A DNA stretch of 64,000 nt, taken from NCBI RefSeq assembly GCF_008040165.1, contig NZ_VRUR01000002.1:1550001-1614000 (forward strand). Direction: 5' to 3'. Made by a program: the position numbers and the translations under genes. The number at the start of each line of letters is the position of its first letter. The stretch's first letter is position 1. Positions 1-9,257 of this stretch are shown here, piece by piece. The DNA is from Flagellimonas hymeniacidonis. GTDB taxonomy: Bacteria > Bacteroidota > Bacteroidia > Flavobacteriales > Flavobacteriaceae. The notes beneath the pieces were generated by a model. It did no database searches. It saw nothing but the letters and a program-made list of their open reading frames with translations, and was not told the origin of the DNA.

Positions 1-983
1 GGAAATGCAAAAAGAGCAACTTTATCGCTTCCTGTAAGGGCTAGAACCAAGAATACCATGGTAATAGCAGTAGCTCCTATTAAGAGTTTTCTACTATCCA
101 TAATTTTTAACAACAATAATCCAAGTAAACAACCTACGGTTAGCATAGCCCAAAAATAGGCCACCGTATCGGCGCCAACTGTCTGAGCATCCAAACCATG
201 ATATTGATAAAGAAATTGAGAAATCCAATTCCCTACACCCTGCTCCGTTCCTACATAACAAAAGATTCCCAGAAAAAACAGAACTGTCCATTTATTCTTT
301 AAAAGGCTGAAATACGAGCTTGTATCACCAGCTACCTCATCTTCATTCTTTTCATATTTTGGGTATCGAGTAAGAAACACAACAGCCAATAATACAACAG
401 CAATTACAGAAAAGATCATATATAACCCTACCCATGGTAGATTTTCAGGAACCAAATCTCTTATATAACCAGCCATTCCAAATTCATTCGAATCTGTATC
501 AACTACATATTTATATAAAAAAGGACTCAGAAACGAAGCCAAACCAAACACCAGCTGGGCCAGAACAGAGTTGAACGCAAAATGTTCCTCTCCTCCGGCA
601 ACCCTAAGCATTGGGTTTATAATGACTTGCAAAACTGCCATACATGAACCTAGGGCAAACAGTGTAATACTGAATACAACATAACTAGGAAAGAAAGCAA
701 ACCCCATGGAAGCCAAAGCCATAAATAAAAATGACCATGACAATAAGGTCTTATCGCTATACTTTTCGGATAAAAACCCTGCGGGAATAGACATTACGCC
801 ATACGCAATAAAGAAAGCAAAAGGCAATAATCCGGTCAATGTTAGACTAAGGTCAAAACTATTCTTTACATCAACAATTATCGAATTCAGTATGTTGGTT
901 ATAAAAGATATTACAAAGAATATCAGCATCACCAAAGCTATTATATGGTAATATCTTTTTGAGGTCGTTTTTTCGCTAGCCAT
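1..983 (-). CDS. MFS sugar permease (FHS/fucose-permease-like), partial at its C-terminus
   Basis: An open frame starts at ATG 983 and runs without a stop for 327 codons off the left window edge. It begins with a short polar tail and then repeated hydrophobic segments. A glycine/acidic/basic loop (GFLSEKYSDK) after the second helix resembles MFS motif A. The frame and the helix pattern are direct observations. Assignment to the fucose/glucose-galactose permease branch is from family memory and is moderate. It lies 27 bp downstream of the PIG-L gene on the same strand, so it is probably the last visible gene of the SusCD operon and imports the sugar released in the periplasm across the inner membrane. 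Confidence 0.8.
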   Translation of the reverse strand, partial: MASEKTTSKRYYHIIALVMLIFFVISFITNILNSIIVDVKNSFDLSLTLTGLLPFAFFIAYGVMSIPAGFLSEKYSDKTLLSWSFLFMALASMGFAFFPSYVVFSITLFALGSCMAVLQVIINPMLRVAGGEEHFAFNSVLAQLVFGLASFLSPFLYKYVVDTDSNEFGMAGYIRDLVPENLPWVGLYMIFSVIAVVLLAVVFLTRYPKYEKNEDEVAGDTSSYFSLLKNKWTVLFFLGIFCYVGTEQGVGNWISQFLYQYHGLDAQTVGADTVAYFWAMLTVGCLLGLLLLKIMDSRKLLIGATAITMVFLVLALTGSDKVALFAF

Positions 984-1010
984 TGGTTTATTGGTTTATC
1001 AGGTTGCAGT

Positions 1011-1895
1011 TTACTTTTTGCCAAGCATAGGAAAGAGTTGCTTTATTTCCTCATCAGTTGGTTGTTTTCCATATTCACATATTTCAAAAAACTCTACATG
1101 TTTAGCATTGGCTGTATTCATATTTGGGTACCATTTTTTTATGGCGCTAGCTTCCGTAGCATCCCAAGTTTTTTCTCTTGCCCACCTTTGTTTTAGCCAA
1201 TTAATTCGTTCGGCTTCTCCCGAAGGAACTTGACTCATATCCGCACCACTTACCCATGGCAACCATTCGAACATCTGAGAGTCATGAGCAGCCAAAGCTC
1301 TAACCTTTGTATCAATTACCTCATCTACAACCACTGCGATATCTTTTGAAAATGGATATGGTTTTTGAAAATTATCTTTCATATAGATAAAGACAGGATT
1401 CTTTTTTAAAGGTGGCGTATCTGGTGTTACATTGGGCACTATCACCAAATATGCGGCATCTTGAACCGCTATTCCAGCATTTCTATGATCAGGGTGGTAA
1501 TCGTTGGGGCGTAGACCCAAAACAATATCTGCATCCCATTCTCGAATTTTTCTGATTACCTGATGCCTAACATTTAAAGTTGGAATTAATTCTGCATCAT
1601 GGTTATCTAATACGTCATACTCAATTCCTAAAATTTCCGCAGCTTTTTTGGCCTCAGCGCGTCTACGTTTTCCAAGAACACCTCCACCCATACTTTGATG
1701 TCCAGCATCCCCGTTGGTCAAGGCTACGAACTTTACATTATGTCCCATTTTAGCGAATAGGGCCGCTGTACCGCCAAACTTGGAATCACAGTCATCAGGA
1801 TGGGCTCCAATAGCAATAATATTCAATACTTTTTTCTCCTGTGCTTGGACCATAAATCCAACGCACATGCAAATAATTAATAAGATATTTTTCAT
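1011..1895 (-). CDS. Secreted PIG-L (LmbE) family N-deacetylase
   Basis: The 294-aa protein has a signal peptide (about residues 1-19, ending VQAQ). The zinc-binding AHPDD motif is at residues 31-35, and a second metal histidine lies in NDYHPDH near residue 140. Together these define the PIG-L/LmbE fold. Family members remove N-acetyl groups from GlcNAc-containing glycoconjugates. The signal peptide places this one in the periplasm or outside. It follows susD on the same strand and precedes a sugar permease, so deacetylation of an amino-sugar-containing substrate captured by SusCD is a reasonable inference. The exact substrate is unknown. Confidence 0.88.
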   Translation of the reverse strand: MKNILLIICMCVGFMVQAQEKKVLNIIAIGAHPDDCDSKFGGTAALFAKMGHNVKFVALTNGDAGHQSMGGGVLGKRRRAEAKKAAEILGIEYDVLDNHDAELIPTLNVRHQVIRKIREWDADIVLGLRPNDYHPDHRNAGIAVQDAAYLVIVPNVTPDTPPLKKNPVFIYMKDNFQKPYPFSKDIAVVVDEVIDTKVRALAAHDSQMFEWLPWVSGADMSQVPSGEAERINWLKQRWAREKTWDATEASAIKKWYPNMNTANAKHVEFFEICEYGKQPTDEEIKQLFPMLGKK

Positions 1896-2055
1896 TATAT
1901 AGTTCTTTATTTAAGGGTTTTAAACTGATAATTGACAGTACAATTTATTTATCTGAGTTCATAATTTTCAAATCAATGTATTACCATATGAAAGCATAAG
2001 CAGGTAAAATTTGGTATTGGGGATAACTAAACAAACTCAAATAATAAACTTAAAA

Positions 2056-3453
2056 TTAATTATCATTCTGATCGAAACTAGGATTAATGTCCAATTCTCT
2101 TTGTGGAATAAAAAACAGATTTCTGATGTCGCCTGCCTCAATAACATCTGATTCGGCTTCCAATAGCTTTTCAGCAACAACTCCAAATCTTTTTAAATCT
2201 GGCCAACGATGGTTTTCAAATGCCAATTCCAATTGTCTTTCATCAAGAAGTTTATCTTCAAAAGAACCTGGCGTAGTTCCATCTATAGCTCCTAATCCTG
2301 CTCTTGCCCGAACTTGATTTATTAGGTCGTAACTCTCTGTTGATTCACCTAATGCTTCTGCAAGCATCAACAATACATCAGCATATCTGAAGACAACGAA
2401 GTTTACATCTGAATCATTTTCAGTTGGTGGGTCGCTTTCATATTTTCTAACGTAATTCTGTACCACTACTTCTGCATCCACATTGATCCATTCGGTTCCC
2501 ATGGAGGGTTCAAATCTTAAGTCACCTACCTCATAAGCATTTTCCAAAGTTGCAGTGGGCCTATTTCTTCCAAAACCCTGACCTGTTTGCAAATCTGAAC
2601 TTGGAGAAAAATCATTGGTAAAAGCACTTCCTTGGCCAATACCTCCGCTTATGAACTGCACTTCAAAAATAGATTCAACATTGTTTTCATTTGATGCACC
2701 CCATAAATCCGCATAATTTGGCACCAATGAATAATTGTAGTCATTGATTATTCTACGCAAAACGGTTTCAGCATCTGAGTCCTGTCCTATGGTCAACAAT
2801 ACCTTTGCCAATAGGGTTGCAGCTGCTCCTTTGGTCGCTCTTCCAACATCACTTGCTGGATAAGATATTGGAAGATTCGCTTCCGCAATGGCTAAATCTG
2901 TGACCAATTGTGCATAAATTGTATTTGCATCTACTTGAACCAATTCATCACCAGGTACAAACGGGGTTAGTTGCAATGGAATGTTACCAAAGGCAACGGC
3001 CAAATGATAGTACATTAAAGATCTAAGGAAAATTGCTTCTCCTATGATTCTATTCTTTAAACTAGCTTCAATATCTATCGGGTCTATTCTATCCAAAATA
3101 ACATTGCAATTGGCAATTACCCTATAAGAGCCACTCCATGCTATGTCTACCTGCTCATTTAAAGGATCTTCTGTAAATGCATTGATTTCGGTAAATTGTC
3201 TTGCTAAACCAGTAGCATCTGGTCCTTGGTCTGTGTTATCGGAGCGCATTTCAAACATGGTCCAATAAGCTCTTCCGTAAACCCCTGGCTCTTGCAGTCC
3301 AGCATAACTTGCGTTAAGTGATGCAACAAAATCATTGGCTGTGTTGAAGAAGTCAGCTTCATTTCGATTTGAAATTGGTGCTAATTCCGTAAAGTCCTCA
3401 CTACAAGCTGATGTAATACACAGCGTTATTAGTATTATGATTATTTTTTTCAT
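2056..3453 (-). CDS. SusD/RagB-family outer-membrane nutrient-binding lipoprotein
   Basis: The 465-aa protein has a lipoprotein signal ending in TSAC with the lipid-anchored Cys at residue 17. Helical, TPR-like repeats follow, with typical SusD features such as a RSLMYYHLAVAFGNIPL segment and a C-terminal VFRYADVLLMLAEA segment. SusD proteins sit on the outside of the outer membrane as a lid over the SusC pore and bind glycans or peptides. It follows the SusC gene by 16 bp on the same strand. The sequence does not show which substrate is bound. The PIG-L enzyme and RpiR regulator nearby hint at an amino sugar or glycated compound. Confidence 0.95.
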   Translation of the reverse strand: MKKIIIILITLCITSACSEDFTELAPISNRNEADFFNTANDFVASLNASYAGLQEPGVYGRAYWTMFEMRSDNTDQGPDATGLARQFTEINAFTEDPLNEQVDIAWSGSYRVIANCNVILDRIDPIDIEASLKNRIIGEAIFLRSLMYYHLAVAFGNIPLQLTPFVPGDELVQVDANTIYAQLVTDLAIAEANLPISYPASDVGRATKGAAATLLAKVLLTIGQDSDAETVLRRIINDYNYSLVPNYADLWGASNENNVESIFEVQFISGGIGQGSAFTNDFSPSSDLQTGQGFGRNRPTATLENAYEVGDLRFEPSMGTEWINVDAEVVVQNYVRKYESDPPTENDSDVNFVVFRYADVLLMLAEALGESTESYDLINQVRARAGLGAIDGTTPGSFEDKLLDERQLELAFENHRWPDLKRFGVVAEKLLEAESDVIEAGDIRNLFFIPQRELDINPSFDQNDN

Positions 3454-3469
3454 CTTTTACAGTTTTAAA

Positions 3470-6400
3470 TTAAAAGGTCAGATTGACACCCATTGTAATG
3501 GATTTGGTCAACGGATAAGCTCCATAATCTTCCCCTGGGGTTAAACTATTGTTAGAAATATTACTGACTTCTGGGTTATACCCTAAGTAATCTGTAATCG
3601 TAAACAAATTGGTTCCAGTAACGTAAAACCTTAATCTGTTGATACTATTCCCAAAAAGTTTATCTGTAGGTAATGAATATCCTAAGGTAACATTTCGTAA
3701 TCGAATAAAAGAGCCATCCTCTACTTGAAACGAAGAAGGTCTGTTATTGTTACCATGGTTTCCGGTTTGTCTATCGGCTCTTGGAATACTTCCATTTCCT
3801 GGATCTGAAGCAGAACGCCATCTATCATTAAAAACAGCGTATGAATTAAAGTTTGCCTCTCCATTTTTCAGGTGTCTAGAAGTCAGGTTCAAGATTTCAT
3901 TTCCCTCTACTCCTTGAATAAGAAAGCTGAAATCCAATCCTTTAAACGTAAACCTGTTGTTGATTCCCCAAGTAAAATCAGGAAAATAACTACCGGTAAC
4001 CGTTCTGTCATCTGGGGTTATTTCACCATCTCCATCCACATCCCTAAATCTAAAATCTCCTGGAGAAGCATCTGGTGCTTGTGTGTCAACTGGAGCAGCA
4101 TCAATTTCTGCTTGAGTTTGATAAATGCCGTCAACTACATAACCAAAATAACTTCCGATTGGATCTCCTACTCTTGTAACATGCCTTACCCCTGCACTAC
4201 CTGCAGAGAAGATGGGCTCATTATTTTCATTTAATGATATTACTTCATTTTTATTAGTGGAAAGGTTAAAATCAGTATCCCAAGTAAAATCTCCAACAAA
4301 GTTCTTTGTTCTCAAAGCAATCTCAAAACCACTGTTTTCAACTTCACCTAGATTCTGAAGAGTCGTCTGAAAACCGGATACTCCTGAAATACTAACATTC
4401 AATAATAAGTCTGAAGTTTTGGTATTGTAGTAATCCGCCAACAAGAAAACTCTATTGTCAAACAAGCCCAGTTCTAGTCCAATGTTCGTTTGTTGCGATT
4501 TTTCCCAAGTCAATTCAGGATTGGGAATTGTGGATTGGACCAAACCATTTATTTCATTACCACCTAAATTGTAGTTGTCTGGAGAAAGTAGGCCTATTGC
4601 ACCATAATTAGGTATTTCAAAATTCCCTGTTTCTCCCCAGCTAAATCTAAGTTTAAGTTCAGAAATGGCTTCTATGGAATTAAAAATATCTTCCTCATTT
4701 AAACGCCATCCTGCAGAAAACGATGGAAAATAACCCGTTTGGTTATTAGAACCAAAACGCGAAGACTTATCTGAACGAATCGTACCTGTAAACAAGTATT
4801 TGTCCTTATAGCTGTAATTCATTCTGAACAGTGCGGAAGCAAGCGTCCATTGTTCTTGAATGGAATTACCCGCAAATACCTGACCTCCACTAATCGTAGT
4901 GACTAAATCGTCTGGGAAATTATCTGCTAACACTTCCTTTATGGTAATGTTATCTCTCTGAGCGGTATATCCTAAAACTGCATTAAAGAAGTGATCACCA
5001 AACTCTTTTTCCCAGTTCAAGGTGTTTTCCCAAACCCAGTTCGTCTCGGTTGAAGATGTTGCTTGGGCATACGATTCACCTTCACTCGCATTTCTGTATA
5101 AAAGTGTATTTCCCCTAAAGAAATCTTGATTGAACAAGTTTATATATGTTCCTCCAAATGTTCTAAATGTAAGCTCTGGTAAAATATCATATGACAATGC
5201 CAATGAAGCTCTAGTTTGAAATTGGAATATTTCATCATCAATAGCATTTAAAATGGCCAACGGATTACTTGCCGTTGTGGTACCGCCGCCCAAATACGAC
5301 TGGTTATTCAGCTGGTTGACCGTACCATCTGGATTAAAAGGAGCTACGGTAGGGGAATGAACAATTGCAGAATAAACAATACCTGGAGGGCGTGCAAAAT
5401 ATGGCGCCGAAGCAGGAACTCTTTGATTTTCAGTTATCGTTGGAGCAACTCTTAAATCTAAGTTCAGTTTATCAGTTAATTGTGAGTTCAAATTCAACAT
5501 CATATTATATCTGTCAAATTCGGATTTATCCAAAATCCCTTCTTGACTGAAATAACTCGCAGAAGCAAAAAAGCTTGTTTTGTTCTGTACGGGAGAAGCA
5601 TAGGAAAAATTATAACTCTGCGTTATCCCCGTTTGAAAAATTACATCTTGCCAATCTGTATCCGTACCGTCCCAATTAATGAACGATTCCGGTAATTCAA
5701 AATTGGTATCGCCTCTCTCTCCATCACCAATAGGATCGTTAATAGATGCTCCATCAACTGAAGAAAGGTAATTGTTGTTTCTAGCATCCGTTGTAAAATC
5801 AATAAGCTCTTGGGCATTCATTAAATCAATCTTGTTTGCTACATTTTCAACCCTAAACCAAGAATCGAAAGAAAATCTTCCTTTCTCTGTTGCAGACCCT
5901 TTTTTAGTTGTTATCAAAAGAACACCATTTCCACCACGTGAGCCATAAATTGCTGCTGCAGAGGCATCTTTAAGAACTTGTATGGACTCAATATCATTTG
6001 GATTTAATGTGGCCAACGGGTTTACCGGTGGCGGTTGAAAAGCGGCGCGTCTTCTGGATACGCCTCCTATTGTCGAAGTTGTAAGATTTCTGGATATAGG
6101 AATACCATCAATAACAAATAATGGGTCGTTACCCGCCGAAATAGATCCTGAACCCCTAACTCTAATGTTTGGTGCAGCTCCTGGTTCCCCGGATACTTCT
6201 TGTACTTGCACACCAGCAACTTGACCAATTATTGCGGCCTCAGGTGATAATGCAGGTACTTCAACAATTGTTTCAGAGGCAATTGAGATAACAGATCCTG
6301 TTACCCTCTTTTTTGCCAATGTACCATATCCCACCACAATCACCTCATCCAATTCGGCTGCATCTGGGTCCAAATTAATGGTGAAGGTAGTATTAGACCC

Positions 6401-6979
6401 GATTTCAACTTCTTTTGACCTAAAACCAATATAGGATATCGTTAAGGTTGTACCTCCTTCTGGTACGGAAAGTTCAAATTTCCCATCAAAATCGGTAATG
6501 GTTCCAACATTGGTACCCTTAACAGCAATTGTAGCACCAAGTAATGGAACACCGTTGTCGTCCAAAACTGTACCTGTAATTGTGGCTTGCTGCTTTTCAA
6601 TGGATTTATTCGGGATTTTTTCTTTTTTGATTACATCCTTTTTGGGCTTAATAACAATCTGTTTTGCTACGATTTGATGATTCAAATCCAAATCAGAAAA
6701 TAGTTCTTGTAAAAATTCATCAATACAAGTATTTGTCACAGTTATCGAAACTCTTTTGTCAATATTGATTTCAGTAGCCTCATAGAAGAAATTATAGCCA
6801 TTGGTTTGAGCTATTTTTTCAAAGACCTTTTTTAATTCAATATTTTCAAAACTTGCGGTAACCTTATCATTTTGTTCACATGTAGCAGCTTCTACATGAG
6901 CAAAACAAAGCATAGCTATACAAAGGAAACATATCTTGACTAGCCAGTTGGTCTTGGGAGTTATTAAATAATTTTTCAT
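3470..6979 (-). CDS. SusC/RagA-family TonB-dependent transporter with N-terminal STN signalling domain
   Basis: The 1169-aa protein has, in order: signal peptide (about 1-31), secretin/TonB short N-terminal (STN) domain (about 45-115), carboxypeptidase-D regulatory-like beta domain (about 133-215), the SusC hinge LDEVIVVGYGT, plug, and a C-terminal beta barrel ending in NLTF with a terminal Phe. The STN domain marks a transducing receptor that signals to the anti-sigma factor encoded just upstream. It forms the outer-membrane import pore with the SusD encoded 16 bp downstream. Transcription is probably driven by the FecI-like sigma encoded at 8319-8861. Confidence 0.96.
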   Translation of the reverse strand: MKNYLITPKTNWLVKICFLCIAMLCFAHVEAATCEQNDKVTASFENIELKKVFEKIAQTNGYNFFYEATEINIDKRVSITVTNTCIDEFLQELFSDLDLNHQIVAKQIVIKPKKDVIKKEKIPNKSIEKQQATITGTVLDDNGVPLLGATIAVKGTNVGTITDFDGKFELSVPEGGTTLTISYIGFRSKEVEIGSNTTFTINLDPDAAELDEVIVVGYGTLAKKRVTGSVISIASETIVEVPALSPEAAIIGQVAGVQVQEVSGEPGAAPNIRVRGSGSISAGNDPLFVIDGIPISRNLTTSTIGGVSRRRAAFQPPPVNPLATLNPNDIESIQVLKDASAAAIYGSRGGNGVLLITTKKGSATEKGRFSFDSWFRVENVANKIDLMNAQELIDFTTDARNNNYLSSVDGASINDPIGDGERGDTNFELPESFINWDGTDTDWQDVIFQTGITQSYNFSYASPVQNKTSFFASASYFSQEGILDKSEFDRYNMMLNLNSQLTDKLNLDLRVAPTITENQRVPASAPYFARPPGIVYSAIVHSPTVAPFNPDGTVNQLNNQSYLGGGTTTASNPLAILNAIDDEIFQFQTRASLALSYDILPELTFRTFGGTYINLFNQDFFRGNTLLYRNASEGESYAQATSSTETNWVWENTLNWEKEFGDHFFNAVLGYTAQRDNITIKEVLADNFPDDLVTTISGGQVFAGNSIQEQWTLASALFRMNYSYKDKYLFTGTIRSDKSSRFGSNNQTGYFPSFSAGWRLNEEDIFNSIEAISELKLRFSWGETGNFEIPNYGAIGLLSPDNYNLGGNEINGLVQSTIPNPELTWEKSQQTNIGLELGLFDNRVFLLADYYNTKTSDLLLNVSISGVSGFQTTLQNLGEVENSGFEIALRTKNFVGDFTWDTDFNLSTNKNEVISLNENNEPIFSAGSAGVRHVTRVGDPIGSYFGYVVDGIYQTQAEIDAAPVDTQAPDASPGDFRFRDVDGDGEITPDDRTVTGSYFPDFTWGINNRFTFKGLDFSFLIQGVEGNEILNLTSRHLKNGEANFNSYAVFNDRWRSASDPGNGSIPRADRQTGNHGNNNRPSSFQVEDGSFIRLRNVTLGYSLPTDKLFGNSINRLRFYVTGTNLFTITDYLGYNPEVSNISNNSLTPGEDYGAYPLTKSITMGVNLTF

Positions 6980-7041
6980 CTAAGTTAAATTTTAGTTAGC
7001 ATTAATTTTGAATTGTTCATTTTTAATTCATTGGCTTTAGT

Positions 7042-8190
7042 TTAGTTCGGTTTATCAATTTTCAGGGTGTTTCCTTTCATTGCGTATGAAAAGTTGGTAT
7101 GCGCTTGCATGGTCTTAAGTATCTCGTCTATGTTTTCGTTTTTAAACCTTCCGCTGTATCTCATTTCGTCAAGTATTTCGTAATTGTTCTTAATGTCAAT
7201 ATTGAACCTTCTCTCCAGTTTTTTGATAATCCCTCGCAGATTCTCATTTTCAAATACTAGAATACCATTCATCCAAGCAATATGATTTGCCACATCTACA
7301 TTTTCAATAATCAAATCGGTGTCAGCATTTTTTGCAACTGCTCTTTGATTGGGGGTCATAAGTTTTAGTGCTGAGGTACTTTTGTCCTCATAATTTTGAA
7401 ACACTTGAACCGAACCTTCTACAAGAATTACTTCTTTGAAAATCTCGTCTTTATATGCCGAAACATTGAATTCTGTGCCCAATACACGGGTTGACAAGCC
7501 TGCTACATTCACTTGAAAAGGAACACTTGCCTTGGCTACCTTAAAATAGGCCTCACCAACAAGGGTTACCTCTCTTAAATCAAATCCATCAAAGTTTTTA
7601 GGATACGTCAATTTTGAACCAGAATTCATATGCACTTGCGAACCATCAGCAAAATGAACTTTAAACGTTTTTCCATAAGGCACATTAATGGTATGATATT
7701 CAATAGTGTTTGACCTCTTTCCTTGTTTATTATTGGGTGAATACTCTAGTAGTCCATTACTTTTAAGTGCTATTGTTTTATCCTTTAAAGTAAAATCTGA
7801 ATAATTTTCAAGAGAAAAATACTTTGAAGAACCGTTGTTTATTTCAAGTGAAATGGTTTGTTGGTCTATTACCTGAGAATCCGGTTGACCGCTGGAAAAG
7901 TACACAAATGCCACAGAGGTAAGAATCACAAGAAAAAGGGTAGCGTATTTTAAGAGGTTTAAGTTCGCTTTCTTTCTTTTTGACCTTGTGACAATGGATA
8001 ACATTGAAAGCTGCTTCTCAACATCTGATGAATTAAAATTATACTTAACCCAAATCTCTGTTTTAATAAAGTCTTCAAAATAGGCCCTGTTTTCAGAATC
8101 CTTTATCCACTCAATTAAAAAAGCTTTTTCTGCTTCCGATGCTTCATCATCAAGAAAATTTGAAATGATGATATCTACTTTGCTATTCAT
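7042..8190 (-). CDS. FecR-family anti-sigma factor
   Basis: The 382-aa protein has a short cytoplasmic N-terminus, one membrane helix (about residues 81-102), a periplasmic FecR domain (VPYGKTFKVHFADGSQVHMN onward, about 165-270) and a C-terminal DUF4974/STN-like domain (about 310-380). It is expected to hold the ECF sigma at the membrane until the STN domain of the SusC partner reports substrate. It lies between the sigma gene (129-bp gap with a tandem repeat) and susC (62-bp gap). The gene order sigma-FecR-SusC-SusD is the classical Bacteroidota arrangement. Confidence 0.95.
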   Translation of the reverse strand: MNSKVDIIISNFLDDEASEAEKAFLIEWIKDSENRAYFEDFIKTEIWVKYNFNSSDVEKQLSMLSIVTRSKRKKANLNLLKYATLFLVILTSVAFVYFSSGQPDSQVIDQQTISLEINNGSSKYFSLENYSDFTLKDKTIALKSNGLLEYSPNNKQGKRSNTIEYHTINVPYGKTFKVHFADGSQVHMNSGSKLTYPKNFDGFDLREVTLVGEAYFKVAKASVPFQVNVAGLSTRVLGTEFNVSAYKDEIFKEVILVEGSVQVFQNYEDKSTSALKLMTPNQRAVAKNADTDLIIENVDVANHIAWMNGILVFENENLRGIIKKLERRFNIDIKNNYEILDEMRYSGRFKNENIDEILKTMQAHTNFSYAMKGNTLKIDKPN

Positions 8191-8267
8191 TGGTTATTCA
8201 GCGTTTTCCTTAGAGTAGACTTAAAAAAAGTAGGAAACCCTTACTTTTTTCTAAAAAATCTTAAATA

Positions 8268-8301
8268 AATCGGAAAAAAACGCTAATCGGAAAAAAACGC
8301 T
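8268..8301. repeat. Two tandem 17-bp units between the sigma and fecR genes
   Basis: The 17-bp unit AATCGGAAAAAAACGCT occurs twice back to back at 8268-8284 and 8285-8301. A shortened third copy (AAACGAAAAAACT) follows immediately. It sits in the 129-bp gap between the ECF sigma stop and the FecR start. It could be a protein-binding site, or a replication-slippage product of an A-rich stretch. No stem-loop terminator is apparent. Confidence 0.7.
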
Positions 8302-8318
8302 AAACGAAAAAACTGGTT

Positions 8319-8861
8319 CTAGTGAAGCGTGCTCTTTAGTCGAAGCATTGCTTTAGACATATGCACTTCAACGGTTTTTATTGAAATATTGAGTCTTTCG
8401 GCGATTTCCTTGTATGCCAAACCTTCTTTTTTTGCAAGCAGAAATACAGTTTTACATTTTTTGGGCAGTTTATCAATTTCTTGATTTAATAGCTGCATTC
8501 TCCGCTCTGTGTCTTCCGGATCCTTTTCAATAATACCAGCTATTGCAGCATATTGCAACTCTTGTATAAGGGCAAGCTCTTTTACACTCTGTTTTTGTAA
8601 ATCTTTGTAAAGGTTATAAGCCATTTTAAAAAGGTATCGCTTAATGTTATCCTTTATAATCAAGTTTTTACGCTTGTCCCAAAATTTAACAAAGGTTTGC
8701 TGTACAATCTCTTGGGCCATTACCTGATTCCCACATATTACCGAGATATAGCTGTTCAATTCATTAAAATAACAGTTAAAAACATGAGTGAAAGCTGGCA
8801 TAACACCCTCTCTTAAATCTCCCAGTAAAATTTCTTTGTTGCGATACCTATCCTTTTCCAT
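8319..8861 (-). CDS. ECF RNA polymerase sigma factor, FecI/SusC-type
   Basis: The 180-aa length is typical for the family. Sigma region 2 is visible around EIVQQTFVKFWDKR, which contacts the -10 element and core. Sigma region 4 is visible around YKEIAERLNISIKTVEVHM, a helix-turn-helix. It is encoded directly upstream of the FecR gene, so it is the cytoplasmic end of the SusC-FecR-sigma relay. The SnoaL-like gene ends only 18 bp upstream, so readthrough from the catabolic genes into this regulator gene is likely. Confidence 0.94.
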   Translation of the reverse strand: MEKDRYRNKEILLGDLREGVMPAFTHVFNCYFNELNSYISVICGNQVMAQEIVQQTFVKFWDKRKNLIIKDNIKRYLFKMAYNLYKDLQKQSVKELALIQELQYAAIAGIIEKDPEDTERRMQLLNQEIDKLPKKCKTVFLLAKKEGLAYKEIAERLNISIKTVEVHMSKAMLRLKSTLH

Positions 8862-8879
8862 ATCCCCATTTTTAACTTG

Positions 8880-9251
8880 TTATAACACTGAAATATTTTC
8901 AGTAATCCGGACCTCTCTTCTCACAAAAGATGCTCGTTTTACTTTGTTATTTTGTAATTCAAAAATTGCAATGGCATGTATTGTTTTGCCTTGATCAAAA
9001 CCTTCAATAAATTGTGATTCCACAACTACATTGTCATTAACTATTCTATTTAATGTAATCACAAAAAGGTCCTTGTTTTCACTAAACCTCTTGCCATATA
9101 CTTTTCTTGCATCTGCAATACCTGAGCACAAACAGTCTTGTGATTCATATAGGTATGATTTAAACTCTGGATGCATAAACGATATGAATTTTTCCAGATT
9201 CCTTTCGTTGTAGGCCGCCATGAACTTGTGTATTATTTTGCTTGCTTTCAT
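8880..9251 (-). CDS. SnoaL-like / NTF2-fold small protein
   Basis: The 123-aa protein has no signal peptide. It opens with a helix (IIHKFMAAYNERNLEKFISFMHP) and continues with beta strands, the shape of SnoaL/NTF2-like domains. That fold serves as isomerase, cyclase, dehydratase or simple ligand binder. No catalytic residues can be assigned with confidence. It is 6 bp downstream of the FAD oxidase and probably co-transcribed, so it may process that enzyme's product. This is inference from position only. Confidence 0.7.
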   Translation of the reverse strand: MKASKIIHKFMAAYNERNLEKFISFMHPEFKSYLYESQDCLCSGIADARKVYGKRFSENKDLFVITLNRIVNDNVVVESQFIEGFDQGKTIHAIAIFELQNNKVKRASFVRREVRITENISVL

Positions 9252-9257
9252 GTTACC